This document shows positions 10,576 to 19,360 of a stretch of DNA of 64,000 nt, one piece after another. The notes beneath the pieces were generated by a model. The model saw nothing but the letters and a program-made list of their open reading frames with translations, made no database searches and was not told the origin of the DNA. A program made the position numbers and the translations under genes. Source of the stretch: Micromonospora sp. BL4 (GTDB lineage: Bacteria; Actinomycetota; Actinomycetes; Mycobacteriales; Micromonosporaceae); the NCBI RefSeq assembly GCF_003667505.1, contig NZ_RCVJ01000030.1, positions 34,019-98,018 on the forward strand. Reading direction: 5' to 3'. The number at the start of each line of letters is the position of its first letter. Positions within the stretch are counted from its first letter, which is position 1.

Positions 10576-11787
10576 TCACCCACCGGACCGGGCGGGCGGC
10601 CTCAGCTCACCGAAGGCGCGTCGGACCACCCGGTTCGCCACCTCCTGGGTCAGCCCGGTGGCCACCAACAGGTCGCTGACGGTCGTGCGGACCTGCGCGA
10701 CGACGACCGCGCCCGAGAAGCCCACCCCCTCCCGGTAGGCGTCGCCGGCCGCGCAGACCGCCCGTAGCGCCTGCTCCCGCGCCCGCCTGGGTTCGTCGCC
10801 GGCGGCGAACTGCCGCTTCATCAGCCGTACCGCCTCGGCAAGGTCGGTGACCGCCCTCGGCATCGGCTCCGGTATCGGCTCGCCGTCCTCGATCAGGCTC
10901 ACCGACCTGCGGATCAACGTCCCGCTGTTGCGCATCGCGCGGTCGATCGGCTCCGCCGCCTGCGCGTACCGGCCCACCGGTCCGCGGCGTTGGTGCCAGT
11001 GCACCGGCGACAGCGTGCTGGCCTCCCGCGCGCCCTGGGTCGCCTCGATGAGCGCCTTCAGCTCGTCCTTGTTCTGCCGCAGCTCGCCCATGGCGGTACG
11101 TGCCGGAGCGGCATCGTGGCGGGCCAACGCGCCGGCCGTGGCATCGAGCTGGGTACTCAGGAGATCCAGCGCCGGCCGTGCGGCCCGGTTGAGCACCCGC
11201 AGCGGGTTCAGCGGCAGCAGTACGGCGGTGACCAGGAGCGCCACCGCTCCCCCGACGAGGGCGTCCACGAAGCGGGGGATCTCCAGGTCACGCACGGACG
11301 GGCTGAGCGTGGCGATGAGCACCGCTGTCGCCCCGGCCTGGATGACCACCGCCGCGCTCCCGGCGAGAAACAACGCGACGACGATCGCCAGCACGACGAT
11401 CAGGGCCAGTTGCCACCAGCCGGTGCCAATCACCACGAGCACCAGGTCACCGATCAGCACCCCGACCGTGACGCCCAGGACCAGCTCCACGGTGCGGCGC
11501 AGGCGTTGGCCGACCGACGCGGCGAGGGTCGACACCGCCGAGATCGGCGCGAACACCGGCTGCGAGATGTGCAGCACCTCCTGCACCACGAACCAGGACA
11601 GCGCCGCGGCCAGGCCCGCCTGCACGGCGAGCCCGCTGAGGGCGCGTGCCCGAAGCAGCCGGTCCCGCAGAGCGGCCACCGTACGGCCGCCGAGCCGGGC
11701 GGCGGTCGCCGCCAGGCCGGAATGGTCGGTGGCGTCGGCGCGGGGCGGGGTGCTCCCGTCACCGCCGTGCCGATCGGCGTCGACCAT
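10576..11787 (-). CDS. FUSC/aromatic acid exporter-like membrane protein
   Basis: Membrane protein of 403 residues. The N-terminal half has about six hydrophobic segments (near residues 52-70, 76-92, 100-122, 126-145, 148-165 and 190-208) with the phrase SQPVFAPISAVSTLAASVGQRL, typical of the FUSC and aromatic acid exporter group. The cytoplasmic C-terminal half (about 210-400) is helical and charged (LRQNKDELKALIEATQ), also as in that group. These proteins are proposed exporters of aromatic carboxylates or membrane-stress proteins; the substrate is unknown. The gene stands alone between the ribbon-helix-helix operon, which runs the same way 100 bp on, and a divergent membrane protein. Confidence 0.8.
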   Translation of the reverse strand: MVDADRHGGDGSTPPRADATDHSGLAATAARLGGRTVAALRDRLLRARALSGLAVQAGLAAALSWFVVQEVLHISQPVFAPISAVSTLAASVGQRLRRTVELVLGVTVGVLIGDLVLVVIGTGWWQLALIVVLAIVVALFLAGSAAVVIQAGATAVLIATLSPSVRDLEIPRFVDALVGGAVALLVTAVLLPLNPLRVLNRAARPALDLLSTQLDATAGALARHDAAPARTAMGELRQNKDELKALIEATQGAREASTLSPVHWHQRRGPVGRYAQAAEPIDRAMRNSGTLIRRSVSLIEDGEPIPEPMPRAVTDLAEAVRLMKRQFAAGDEPRRAREQALRAVCAAGDAYREGVGFSGAVVVAQVRTTVSDLLVATGLTQEVANRVVRRAFGELRPPARSGG

Positions 11788-11959
11788 GGGGGCACCTACC
11801 CCGCCATGACCGGATCAATCCTGGCCGCCGTCGCGGCAGCGCCCGGGGGCGGTCAGCCACGGTTGGAGCCCTCGCGGTGGGGTAGACGCCGGTCTGTCAC
11901 GGGGATGGCCGCCCTGCGCGGGATCGCGTGGCCAGGGCTGCCGGGCGGGTCGGGGGGCG

Positions 11960-14212
11960 ATGTCGGATGGATCAGCGGGGTTGAGCCGGCCGGAGATGAC
12001 CGGCGGCGTCGTGGAGCTGCGGGTGCACGGGGTGTCCGGCGCGAGTGCCGCCCACGTGTTGGACCTGCGGCAGACAGCGCAGGTGGCCGGCGACCGCAAT
12101 GGGGGCTTCTACCGGCCCCGCCCGCTCTGCGAGGACACCGCCGGCGTGCGAGGAGTCACGCTGGAGGCGTACCGCTGGGGTGACCTGCCCTCCGGGACCG
12201 TGGCCCGCACGCTGGCGCTGGTGTTCCTGCTGCCCTTCATGCTGGCCAACCTGGCCATCTGGATGCGGCCGGCCGACCCTGGCTCCGCGCCGCTGGTCAA
12301 GTCCCTGTGCCGGGTGCTGGCGCTCACGGTGACCGCGCTCTACGTGCTCGCGATCGCCAGTGTCGCCCTGGACCTGATCGCCTGGAAGTGCCCGACCTCG
12401 CCCCGCTGCCTGGCCGGGCGCAGCTGGCTGTCCTGGTTGGGAGGGCAACCGGTCGGGCTTCGGCTGGCGCTGCTCGCGGTGCTCCCGGTCACCGCCATCG
12501 GCCTGATCTGGCGGATCAGCAACCGCCCGGGAAGGACGTTCGACGCCTTTCACGCACCCGAGAAGGCGGTCTCCGATCGTCCGCTCGGCACGGTCGGTCA
12601 GTGGGACGCCGAACCGCTGGTGGGTCGGCTGCGCTCCATCCACGTGGCGACGGCGTTCGCCACCCTCGACCTCGTTCTGCTCCTCGCCCGAACCGGAGCC
12701 GGCGCCTCGGTCGTCACGGTCGCGCTGGTCATCGTCACCGGGGCGGTCCTGGTCGCCTGCGTGGCGCTGCTCTGCACGCCCTCGATCATCGACCGGGGCG
12801 CCGCCGACCGGCGGCTCGACGGGGTCACCCGCGCGCTGCGGACGATCGCCATCATTCTGACCGTCGTGGTCGTGACCCACGTGCTGGCCAGCCCCGCTCG
12901 GTGGCACGAACAGGGCACGTTACCGGGCTACGACGCGACCCTGACCTGGCTCTTCGTCACCCAGACGACGCTGCTGGCCATCCTGGGAGTGGTGCTGCTC
13001 TGGCGCCGGGACCGGCGGGCGGGCGTCACCCCGCTGTTCGGGCTGGGCGCGCTGGTGATCATGGCCGTCGCGGTCAGCCTGGGGGTGGCGTACTCCGCCG
13101 AGCTGGTGCACCGGACGGCGGACTTTCTGGATCGCGACCTGCCGACCGGGGAGGGCATCGCGAACATCTCACCCCCGGCGTACACCTGGGCGATCTACGG
13201 ATTCGTCCGCGCGGTGCTGATCACGCTGATCGTCGCGCTCCTGATCATCCTGTTCTCCCGTCGCGGCCGGTACCGCGCCGCCGCGGCGATCGTCGCGCTC
13301 GACTACCCCGACCCACCCCCGGAGACCGAACCTCGGCTACGGCAGGTGCGGCAGGCGATAGCCCGGGCCCGGTTCACCGAGAAACTGGTGCCGCTGGCCG
13401 TGGTCTACAGCTGCCTCGCCGGACTCGGCACGGCCACCACCGCCTTCGGCCTGCTGGAGCTGTTCCCGAGCGACCTCATCAATCGGAACACCCGGGTGCC
13501 GGCCGACGTGGTCACTTTCGGCATCGCGTTCGGCAGCTGGGTCATCGCGGCGATCATCCTCAGTCTGATCATCGCCGGGGTCTTCGCCTACCGGAGCATC
13601 CCGTTCCGGCGCCACGTCGGCGTCCTCTGGGACCTCGGCACCTTCTGGCCCCGGGCCGCCCACCCGTTCGCGCCACCCTGCTACGCCGAACGGGCCGTGC
13701 CGGAACTGGCCCGACGGATCACGTACCTGGTCACACAGGGCAACGCGGTGCTGCTCACCGGGCACAGCCACGGCTCGGTCCTGCTCGCCGCGACGGTGCT
13801 TCAGCTGCCACCGGAGGTCGGCAGCCGGGTCGCCCTGCTCACCCACGGGTCGCCGCTGCGCCGGCTCTACGGTCGGATCTTCCCCGCCTACGTCGACGAC
13901 GCGGCGCTGCGCGAGATCGGGGGCCGGATCGGCTGGCGGTGGGTGAACCTGTGGCGCGACACCGACGGCCTCGGCGGCTGGATCTTCTCCGCCCACCGGC
14001 CCGGGGAACGCGCCACCGTCGACGGCCCACCGGCCTCCGTGGACCGCCGACTGAGAGATCCCAGCGATGTGGTGACGCCGCCCGGCGACAGCGTCCCCCC
14101 ACCGATCCAGGGGCACGGCCCGGACGAGTCCGACGAGTCGTTCGCCGCCGCGGCGCGTGAGCTGGTGCAGCGCCTCGTCGGGCCGGCGGATCCGCCCGGC
14201 ACCGCGACGTAG
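11960..14212 (+). CDS. Polytopic membrane protein with a C-terminal lipase-like (GxSxG) region
   Basis: Large protein of 750 residues that I do not recognise as a named family. It begins with VVELRVHGVSG, a hydrophobic strand plus HG such as precedes the oxyanion hole of alpha/beta hydrolases. About ten or eleven transmembrane segments follow between residues 60 and 555. A soluble tail then carries VLLTGHSHGSVLLAA around residue 600, a GxSxG nucleophile elbow with Ser near 604, then LLTHGSPLRRLY and a His in FSAHRPGERA. The hydrolase elements therefore flank a membrane core. The start could instead be the ATG 12 codons later (MTGGVVELRV). It is divergent from the FUSC gene and convergent with the NmrA gene. 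An esterase or lipase of the cell envelope is a plausible inference only. Confidence 0.75.
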   Translation: MSDGSAGLSRPEMTGGVVELRVHGVSGASAAHVLDLRQTAQVAGDRNGGFYRPRPLCEDTAGVRGVTLEAYRWGDLPSGTVARTLALVFLLPFMLANLAIWMRPADPGSAPLVKSLCRVLALTVTALYVLAIASVALDLIAWKCPTSPRCLAGRSWLSWLGGQPVGLRLALLAVLPVTAIGLIWRISNRPGRTFDAFHAPEKAVSDRPLGTVGQWDAEPLVGRLRSIHVATAFATLDLVLLLARTGAGASVVTVALVIVTGAVLVACVALLCTPSIIDRGAADRRLDGVTRALRTIAIILTVVVVTHVLASPARWHEQGTLPGYDATLTWLFVTQTTLLAILGVVLLWRRDRRAGVTPLFGLGALVIMAVAVSLGVAYSAELVHRTADFLDRDLPTGEGIANISPPAYTWAIYGFVRAVLITLIVALLIILFSRRGRYRAAAAIVALDYPDPPPETEPRLRQVRQAIARARFTEKLVPLAVVYSCLAGLGTATTAFGLLELFPSDLINRNTRVPADVVTFGIAFGSWVIAAIILSLIIAGVFAYRSIPFRRHVGVLWDLGTFWPRAAHPFAPPCYAERAVPELARRITYLVTQGNAVLLTGHSHGSVLLAATVLQLPPEVGSRVALLTHGSPLRRLYGRIFPAYVDDAALREIGGRIGWRWVNLWRDTDGLGGWIFSAHRPGERATVDGPPASVDRRLRDPSDVVTPPGDSVPPPIQGHGPDESDESFAAAARELVQRLVGPADPPGTAT

Positions 14213-14222
14213 TGGAGTCCCG

Positions 14223-14969
14223 CTAGGCCGCCCGCGCGCGCCAGTCGTCCAGGCGCGTGTCGGCGACGCGGGCGCCGTCGACGGGGACGAGGGAGCGCTC
14301 GCCAAGCGTGGCGCCGAAGTACCGGGCGGCGGGGTCGGTCACCACCGAACGGGAGTCGGACCGCGACGCGAGAAGGGATCGGCCCAGCTCGTCGAGGCGG
14401 AACTGCTCCGGTCCGGCGATCTCGACCGTGCCGTTCATGGGTGCGCCGACCGCGACCTCGGCCACCGCGGACGCGACGTCCTCGGCCGCCATCGGCTGGA
14501 TGAGCACGGGCGCGAGGCGTACGGTGTCGCCGTCCGTGGCGGCGTCGATGATGCCCTGGACGAACTCGAAGAACTGCGTGGCGTGCACCAGCGAGTAGGG
14601 CAGCCCGGACGCGGCGATGAGCTTCTCCTGGGCGACCTTGGCCCGCATGTAGCCGCTGTCCGGGAGCCGGTCCGAGCCCACGATGGAGAGGGCCACGTAG
14701 TGCCCCACCCCGGCTTTCCCCGCGGCGGCGAGGAGCGTCCGGGTGGACGTCTGGAAGAACTCCAGCACGGCGGCGTCCTCGAACGAGGGGGAGTTCGACA
14801 CGTCGACGAGGACGTCGGCGCCGCCGAGCACCTCATCCACGCCTTCGCCGGTCAGCGTGTTCACGCCGGTCTTCGGGGACGCCGGGACGGCCTCATGACC
14901 CTGCGCGCCGAGTTTGCCCACGAGCTTGGAGCCGATGAGACCGCTGCCGCCGATAACGACGATCTTCAT
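14223..14969 (-). CDS. NmrA/atypical short-chain NAD(P)-binding oxidoreductase
   Basis: Protein of 248 residues with an N-terminal Rossmann fold, MKIVVIGGSGLIGSKLV, giving the GGxGxxG dinucleotide-binding loop. VLVDVSNSPSF and YVALSIVGSDRL follow, with YMRAKVAQEKLI supplying a YxxxK-like pair. The central block LVHATQFFEFVQ and the rest match NAD(P)H-binding proteins of the NmrA/SDR-a5 type, which may act as redox sensors or oxidoreductases. Substrate unknown. It is convergent with the membrane lipase-like gene (10 bp between stops) and divergent from a methyltransferase gene across 167 bp. Confidence 0.85.
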   Translation of the reverse strand: MKIVVIGGSGLIGSKLVGKLGAQGHEAVPASPKTGVNTLTGEGVDEVLGGADVLVDVSNSPSFEDAAVLEFFQTSTRTLLAAAGKAGVGHYVALSIVGSDRLPDSGYMRAKVAQEKLIAASGLPYSLVHATQFFEFVQGIIDAATDGDTVRLAPVLIQPMAAEDVASAVAEVAVGAPMNGTVEIAGPEQFRLDELGRSLLASRSDSRSVVTDPAARYFGATLGERSLVPVDGARVADTRLDDWRARAA

Positions 14970-15136
14970 GAAACAGCCTTCCTGCTGTCCGCTGACGGAT
15001 CACCCCCGGTTCGGACGGGGCCACGACGACACCAGGCTACGTACCTGCGGATACCCCGCGTGGAGACATCACGGGTCATGATTGCGTGCGTATTGCAGGA
15101 TGGGGGACCGCGATCGCATCGCATCTGGAGGTCCAC

Positions 15137-15790
15137 GTGGCTGCGGTATCCCACCCGGTGTTCGCCCGCGTCTACGAGCGGCTCAGCGTGGCGATGGACC
15201 GCGCCGGCACCGCGGCGTACCGGCGGAGCCTGGTCGCCGGGCTGTCCGGCCGGGTGATCGAGATCGGCGCGGGCAACGGCCGCATGTTCCCCCACTACCC
15301 ACCCGCGGTCACCGAGGTCCTCGCGGTCGAGCCGGAACGACGTCTGCGTGCCGCGGCCGTCCGGGCCGCGCAGAGCGCACCGGTACCCGTGACGGTCGTC
15401 GACGGCCTGGCCGAGGCACTACCGGCCGGCGACGGCGAGTTCGACGCCGCCGTGGTCGCGTTGGTGTTGTGCACCGTTCCCGATCAGGCGGTCGCGCTCG
15501 CCGAGATCGACCGGGTGCTGCGCCCCGGCGGTCAACTGCGGTTCTTCGAGCACGTCGCCGTCGAGGGCTCCGGCGGGCTGCGCCGGGCCCAACGGCTGCT
15601 CGACGCGACGCTGTGGCCGAAGCTGTTCGCCGGCTGCCACACCGGCCGCGACACCACCGCCGCCATCAGTGCGGCCGGGTTCGTCATCGAGGAGCTGCAC
15701 CGGTTCCGGTTCCCCGCCAACAGCAACAGCCCGTCCTCGCCCTGCGTCGTCGGACGCGCCACCAGGCCGGCGCCGACCAGCTGGCGCTGA
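15137..15790 (+). CDS. Class I SAM-dependent methyltransferase
   Basis: Protein of 217 residues of the UbiE/Methyltransf_11 kind. Motif I VIEIGAGNGRMFPHYP lies near residue 40, an acidic residue at the end of the second strand in VLAVEPERRL, motif II-like FDAAVVALVLCTV, and motif III VLRPGGQLRFFEHV near residue 130. I start it at the GTG at 15137 because GGAG lies 7 bp before it; an ATG 17 codons upstream adds residues with no family likeness. The acceptor substrate cannot be told: small-molecule or phospholipid methylation are both possible. It is divergent from the NmrA-type gene and stands before the decayed rtcB2 copy. Confidence 0.85.
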   Translation: MAAVSHPVFARVYERLSVAMDRAGTAAYRRSLVAGLSGRVIEIGAGNGRMFPHYPPAVTEVLAVEPERRLRAAAVRAAQSAPVPVTVVDGLAEALPAGDGEFDAAVVALVLCTVPDQAVALAEIDRVLRPGGQLRFFEHVAVEGSGGLRRAQRLLDATLWPKLFAGCHTGRDTTAAISAAGFVIEELHRFRFPANSNSPSSPCVVGRATRPAPTSWR

Positions 15791-15888
15791 GAGCCGCCCG
15801 CGCGACGAAAGTCGGTTGCCGCGCGCGGCGGGCTCGGAAAGAGTGGCGTCCATGACGTACTGACGGACAACACCTCCTGCCCCGGCCA

Positions 15889-16997
15889 CCGGTGACACCA
15901 CCCCGGTGCCGTGCTGCCGTCCGTCCGTACGTTTCCTCAGAGGTGAGCGTCTCTTGTCTGCGCACCACTCCCGTCGGGAGTCTCTGCCCCCGTCCACTCC
16001 GGCGACCGTCCCGGTGTTCGCCTCCCCCGTCAGCCGGATCGAGGCCGCTGTCCGCACGCGGCAGCTGGCCACGCTCGACGGCATGATCCATGGTGCCGCG
16101 ATGCCCGACCTGCGACCGGAACGGACAGCACCCGTTCGCGCCGCCACGACGTCGACCGTGCCGTACCCGTTCCCGGTGGGGTGCGGCAGGGCGGTGTTCC
16201 CCATCCGGCTCAAGCGCGTCGTACCCGAGCGCCTGGCCGTGCGGTTCCCGGACCTCGACCGTGCGCTGGAGCGGGCGGGAGGGCGACGACCGGGCCTGGG
16301 CCCTCGCGCGGGGCGCCATTCCGGCCGGCCTCGGGACGGACGGCCGGGGCAACCACTTCGTCGAACGTACGCGCGTCGACACCGCTTTCGACCGCAGTCA
16401 CGCGGCATGTCCCGGGCTCGGCGCCGGTGACGCCGCCCGCTGCCGTGCCGCCGTCCTTCCCCGCGTTTCCGCGAGAAGTGAGCATCCTTGTCTGAGCACC
16501 ACTCCCCTCGGGAGTCCCTGCCCCCGTCCACCCCGGCGATCGTCTCGGTGTTCGCCTCCCCCGCGAGCTGGATCGAGTCCGATGCCCTCGACCAGTGTCA
16601 GCAGGTGGCGGCCCTCGACGGCATGATCCACGTTGCCGCCATGCCGGACCTGCACCCCGGCAAGGGCGCACCCATTGGCGCCGCCATGGCTTCGACCGTG
16701 TTGTACCCGTTCCTGGTGGGCTCCGACATCGGGTGCGGCATCGCCGTGTTCCCCATCCGGCTCAAGCGCGTCGTACCCGAGCGGCTCGCCGCGCGGTTCC
16801 CCGACCTCGACCGTGCGCTGGACCCCGACCGGGACGCCGACGACCCGGCCTGGGCCGTCGTACGGGGTGACATCCCGGCCGGCCACTCGGAGGGCCTCGG
16901 GACGGTCGGCCGGGGCAACCACTTCGTCGAACTCGCCCGCGTCGACACCGTCTTCGACCCCGGTCACGCGACCCGTCTCGGGCTCTCCGCCGGTGAC
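15889..16997 (+). repeat. Degenerate tandem duplication covering the rtcB2 promoter region and first ~170 codons
   Basis: The stretch 15889-16423 aligns with 16424-16990. Both begin with the upstream sequence of rtcB2 and run about 170 codons into it. The octamer CCGGTGAC is present at all three boundaries (15889, 16424, 16990), which suggests recombination between short repeats. The left copy is about 31 bp shorter and has drifted; the right copy is the intact gene. Confidence 0.8.
15954..16423 (+). pseudogene. Decayed 5' fragment of rtcB2
   Basis: From the homologous TTG, the frame reads SAHHSRRESLPPSTPATV, close to the first residues of the intact gene. It keeps FPIRLKRVVPERLA and RFPDLDRALE. 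The metal-binding segment SDIGCGIAVFP has shrunk to CGRAVFP through a 12-bp deletion, so the Asp ligand is lost, and the MPDLHPGKG motif is now MPDLRPERT. Near 16275 the frame shifts, and the homology (DDRAWALARG, GRGNHFVE) continues in another frame. The copy stops after about 170 codons where the intact gene's upstream region starts again. The net length difference of about 31 bp is not a multiple of three. It cannot encode a working ligase. Confidence 0.85.
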
Positions 16998-17675
16998 CTC
17001 GTGCTCATCGTGCACACCGGCTCGCGTGGCCTGGGCGAACGGATCCTGCGGGCGCACACCGAGGTCCACGGGGCCGGCCCGGCCCCCGATCCGGCCGCCT
17101 ACCTGGTCGAGCATGACGACGCGGTGCGCTGGGGATCGCTCAACCGGCGGTTGCTCGCCGCCCGGGTCGCGTACGCCCTGGGGGCCGAGCCCACCGAGCC
17201 GATCGTCGACCAGTGCCACAACCTCGTCGAGGTCCGTGACGGGGTCTACCTGCACCGCAAGGGGGCGGCTCCCGGCGACGGCCGGGACGTGCTCATCGCC
17301 GGCACGCGGGGCACCTCGTCCTACCTCGTGGCCGCCCACGCCGGGCCGGACGCCAACCACTCCGTGGCGCACGGCGCGGGCCGCAAGATGTCCCGCGCCG
17401 ACGCCCTGCGCCGGGGCCGGGCCAAGCACACCGTCGACGAGCTGCGCCGCACTCCGGTGGGATCGCTGGTCGTGTGCGGCGATCGGCAACTGCTCTTCGA
17501 GGAGGCGCCCACGGCGTACAAGCGCATCGAGCAGGTGATCGCCGACCTCGTCGACCACCACCTGGCCACGCCGGTGGCCACCACCACTCCCCTGGTCACG
17601 TACAAGACGGCCGATCTGGGGTCCACGCAGCGGCCGGACCGCCGGGACCAGCGCCGCAAGCGAGGTCGGGTGTGA
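16488..17675 (+). CDS. rtcB2: RtcB2-type RNA ligase (release factor H-coupled RctB family)
   Basis: RNA ligase that joins 2',3'-cyclic-phosphate and 5'-OH ends with Mn2+ and GTP, 395 residues, the short RtcB2 form. Catalytic elements are all present: MPDLHPGKG near residue 53, Asp80 and Cys83 in SDIGCGI, His145 in GRGNHFVE, His176 in HTGSRGLG, His244 in QCHNLVE, and the guanylated His295 in VAHGAGRKMSR. The start is the TTG at 16488, matched by the same TTG in the decayed upstream copy; no ATG precedes the conserved region. The stop overlaps prfH by 4 bp (GTGA). RtcB2-PrfH pairs are known from other bacteria to repair and rescue ribosomes cleaved in 16S rRNA; that role is transferred here by family and context. 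Confidence 0.93.
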   Translation: MSEHHSPRESLPPSTPAIVSVFASPASWIESDALDQCQQVAALDGMIHVAAMPDLHPGKGAPIGAAMASTVLYPFLVGSDIGCGIAVFPIRLKRVVPERLAARFPDLDRALDPDRDADDPAWAVVRGDIPAGHSEGLGTVGRGNHFVELARVDTVFDPGHATRLGLSAGDLVLIVHTGSRGLGERILRAHTEVHGAGPAPDPAAYLVEHDDAVRWGSLNRRLLAARVAYALGAEPTEPIVDQCHNLVEVRDGVYLHRKGAAPGDGRDVLIAGTRGTSSYLVAAHAGPDANHSVAHGAGRKMSRADALRRGRAKHTVDELRRTPVGSLVVCGDRQLLFEEAPTAYKRIEQVIADLVDHHLATPVATTTPLVTYKTADLGSTQRPDRRDQRRKRGRV

Positions 17676-18316
17676 GCGTCGAGCTGTTGTTGTCAGCCGG
17701 GCGTGGCCCCCGGGAATGCGCCTGGGCGCTGGCCCACCTGCTGCGCCGCCTGGAGGGCGAGGCCATCCGGCGGGGTCTGACGGTTCAGCGGGTCCGGGCC
17801 GTACCCGGGGACCGGCCAGGCACCTACCGCTCGGTCCTGATCCAGATCTCCGGCGCCGCCGCCGAGGCGTTCGCCGCCTCGTGGACCGGGACCCTGTGCT
17901 GGCAGGCGCCCAGCCCCTACCGGACGAGCGCCGGCCGAAAGAACTGGTACGTCATCGCCCAGCCACCCCGGCCCGACACCGCGCCCACGCCGTTCGCGGA
18001 GTCGGATGTCGACATCGTCGGCTGCCGTACCGGCGGCCCCGGCGGCCAGCACCGGAACAAGGCCAGCACGGCGGTACGGGCGACGCACCGCCCCTCGGGC
18101 ATCGTGGTGGTGGTGGACGAGGAGCGGCAGTTCAGCCTCAACCGCAGCCTCGCCCTGCGGCTGCTGCGCGAGCGCATCGAGCGCGGCGACGAGGCGGCCC
18201 GGCGCGCCGTCACCACCGCCCGTTGGCGCGTCCACGACGAGCTGGTACGCGGCAACCCCACCCGCGTCGAACGGCCGGAGCCGGCGGGGCACGACGCGCC
18301 ACGGCGACCCTCGTAG
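17672..18316 (+). CDS. prfH: Peptide chain release factor homologue PrfH
   Basis: Release-factor-like protein of 214 residues that carries the GGQ peptidyl-tRNA hydrolysis domain but lacks the codon-recognition domains of RF1/RF2. The motif GGPGGQHRNKASTAVRATH places Gly124-Gly125-Gln126, and the His and Asn after GGQ are typical of PrfH. The N-terminal VELLLSAGRGPRECAWAL and YRSVLIQISG match the family-specific alpha/beta domain. The GTG start overlaps the rtcB2 stop, so the two proteins are made together. PrfH recognises ribosomes with a broken decoding centre and releases the nascent chain, after which RtcB2 reseals the rRNA; this is established for homologues and inferred for this locus. 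Confidence 0.93.
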   Translation: MSVELLLSAGRGPRECAWALAHLLRRLEGEAIRRGLTVQRVRAVPGDRPGTYRSVLIQISGAAAEAFAASWTGTLCWQAPSPYRTSAGRKNWYVIAQPPRPDTAPTPFAESDVDIVGCRTGGPGGQHRNKASTAVRATHRPSGIVVVVDEERQFSLNRSLALRLLRERIERGDEAARRAVTTARWRVHDELVRGNPTRVERPEPAGHDAPRRPS

Positions 18317-18325
18317 GGTGGTGGC

Positions 18326-19159
18326 ATGGCTGAGCGATCTCTGACCTTGATGGCGGTGCACGCGCACCCCGACGACGAGGCGACGAGCACCGGTGGTGTC
18401 CTTGCCCGCTACGCGGCGGAGGGGATCACGACGGTGCTCGTGACCTGCACCGACGGGCGGTGTGGCGACGGCCCCGGCGGGGTCAAGCCCGGCGACCCGG
18501 CACACGACCCGGCTGCGGTCGTGGCGCTGCGCCAGGCCGAGTTGGAGGCCAGCTGCGCGGCGTTGAAGGTCACCCACCTGGAGACGCTCGGCTACGCCGA
18601 TTCCGGGATGATGGGCTGGGCGACGAACGACCTGCCCGGGGCGTTCTGGACCACGCCGGTAGACGAGGCCGCGGACCGGCTGGCGGAGCTGATCCGCCAG
18701 TACCGGCCGGACGTGGTCGTCACCTACGACGAGAACGGCTTCTACGGCCACCCGGACCACATCCAGGCCCACCGCATCACCATGGCCGCTGTCGAGAAGA
18801 CGGACATCCCCGCGAAGGTGTACTGGACCACGGTGCCTCGTACGGCTTTCGCCGAGTTCGGCCGGGTCATGCGGGAGCTCGGCGTCGAGTGGGAAGAGCC
18901 GGACGCGTCGTCGGGCGAACCGGAGCCGCAGCTCGGCCTGCCCGACGATGAGATCACCACCTGGGTGGACACGAGCACCTACGGCGAGCAGAAGTTCGAC
19001 GCGTTGGCCGCGCATGCCAGCCAGACCGAGAACATCTTCTTCCTGCAACTGGGCAGGGAGCGGTTCACCGAGCTGATGGGCATGGAGACCTACGTCCGGG
19101 TCCGCGACACCACCGGCGCGCCGCTGCCCGAGGACGACCTCTTCGCCGGCCTGCGCTGA
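18326..19159 (+). CDS. PIG-L family deacetylase (mycothiol Mca/MshB-like)
   Basis: Zinc-dependent deacetylase fold of 277 residues. The zinc and catalytic motif VHAHPDDEATSTGG is near residue 11, and the second metal His lies in GFYGHPDHIQAH near residue 140. VTCTDGRCGD and LGYADSGMMGW are usual for actinobacterial GlcNAc-Ins/mycothiol deacetylases. Mca cleaves mycothiol S-conjugates and MshB makes GlcN-Ins. Sequence blocks here fit neither perfectly, so a paralogue acting on another N-acetylglucosaminyl compound is possible. The gene starts 9 bp after prfH, with GGGTGG before the ATG, and may be read through from the rtcB2-prfH operon. Confidence 0.85.
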   Translation: MAERSLTLMAVHAHPDDEATSTGGVLARYAAEGITTVLVTCTDGRCGDGPGGVKPGDPAHDPAAVVALRQAELEASCAALKVTHLETLGYADSGMMGWATNDLPGAFWTTPVDEAADRLAELIRQYRPDVVVTYDENGFYGHPDHIQAHRITMAAVEKTDIPAKVYWTTVPRTAFAEFGRVMRELGVEWEEPDASSGEPEPQLGLPDDEITTWVDTSTYGEQKFDALAAHASQTENIFFLQLGRERFTELMGMETYVRVRDTTGAPLPEDDLFAGLR

Positions 19160-19302
19160 GGCGTCGCCCGGACGCGGCGCGACCCGCCCGGGGACCTTTC
19201 ACCGCCGTGCCCACCGCGGCGTACGTCGCGGTGGCCGAGGCCCTGGCCATCCGGTCGACCCGCGGTGATCCGGCGGGCCGGTAGGGCGACACGTGTGGCC
19301 AG

Positions 19303-19323
19303 CAAACGGTTGTTCGGGCAACA
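19303..19323 (+). promoter_or_regulatory. Candidate MarR operator before the MarR gene
   Basis: The imperfect palindrome TGTTCGGGCAACA (19311-19323) is preceded by CAAACGGTTG (19303-19312), about 40 bp before the MarR start. The same decamer and a related palindrome, TGTTGGGGGCAACA, occur in the divergent region at 22301-22336. A TAGAGT hexamer at 19349 could be the -10. Function is inferred. Confidence 0.5.
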
Positions 19324-19360
19324 CATCTGGCGATCAACACACCGCTGCTAGAGTGGGCAC

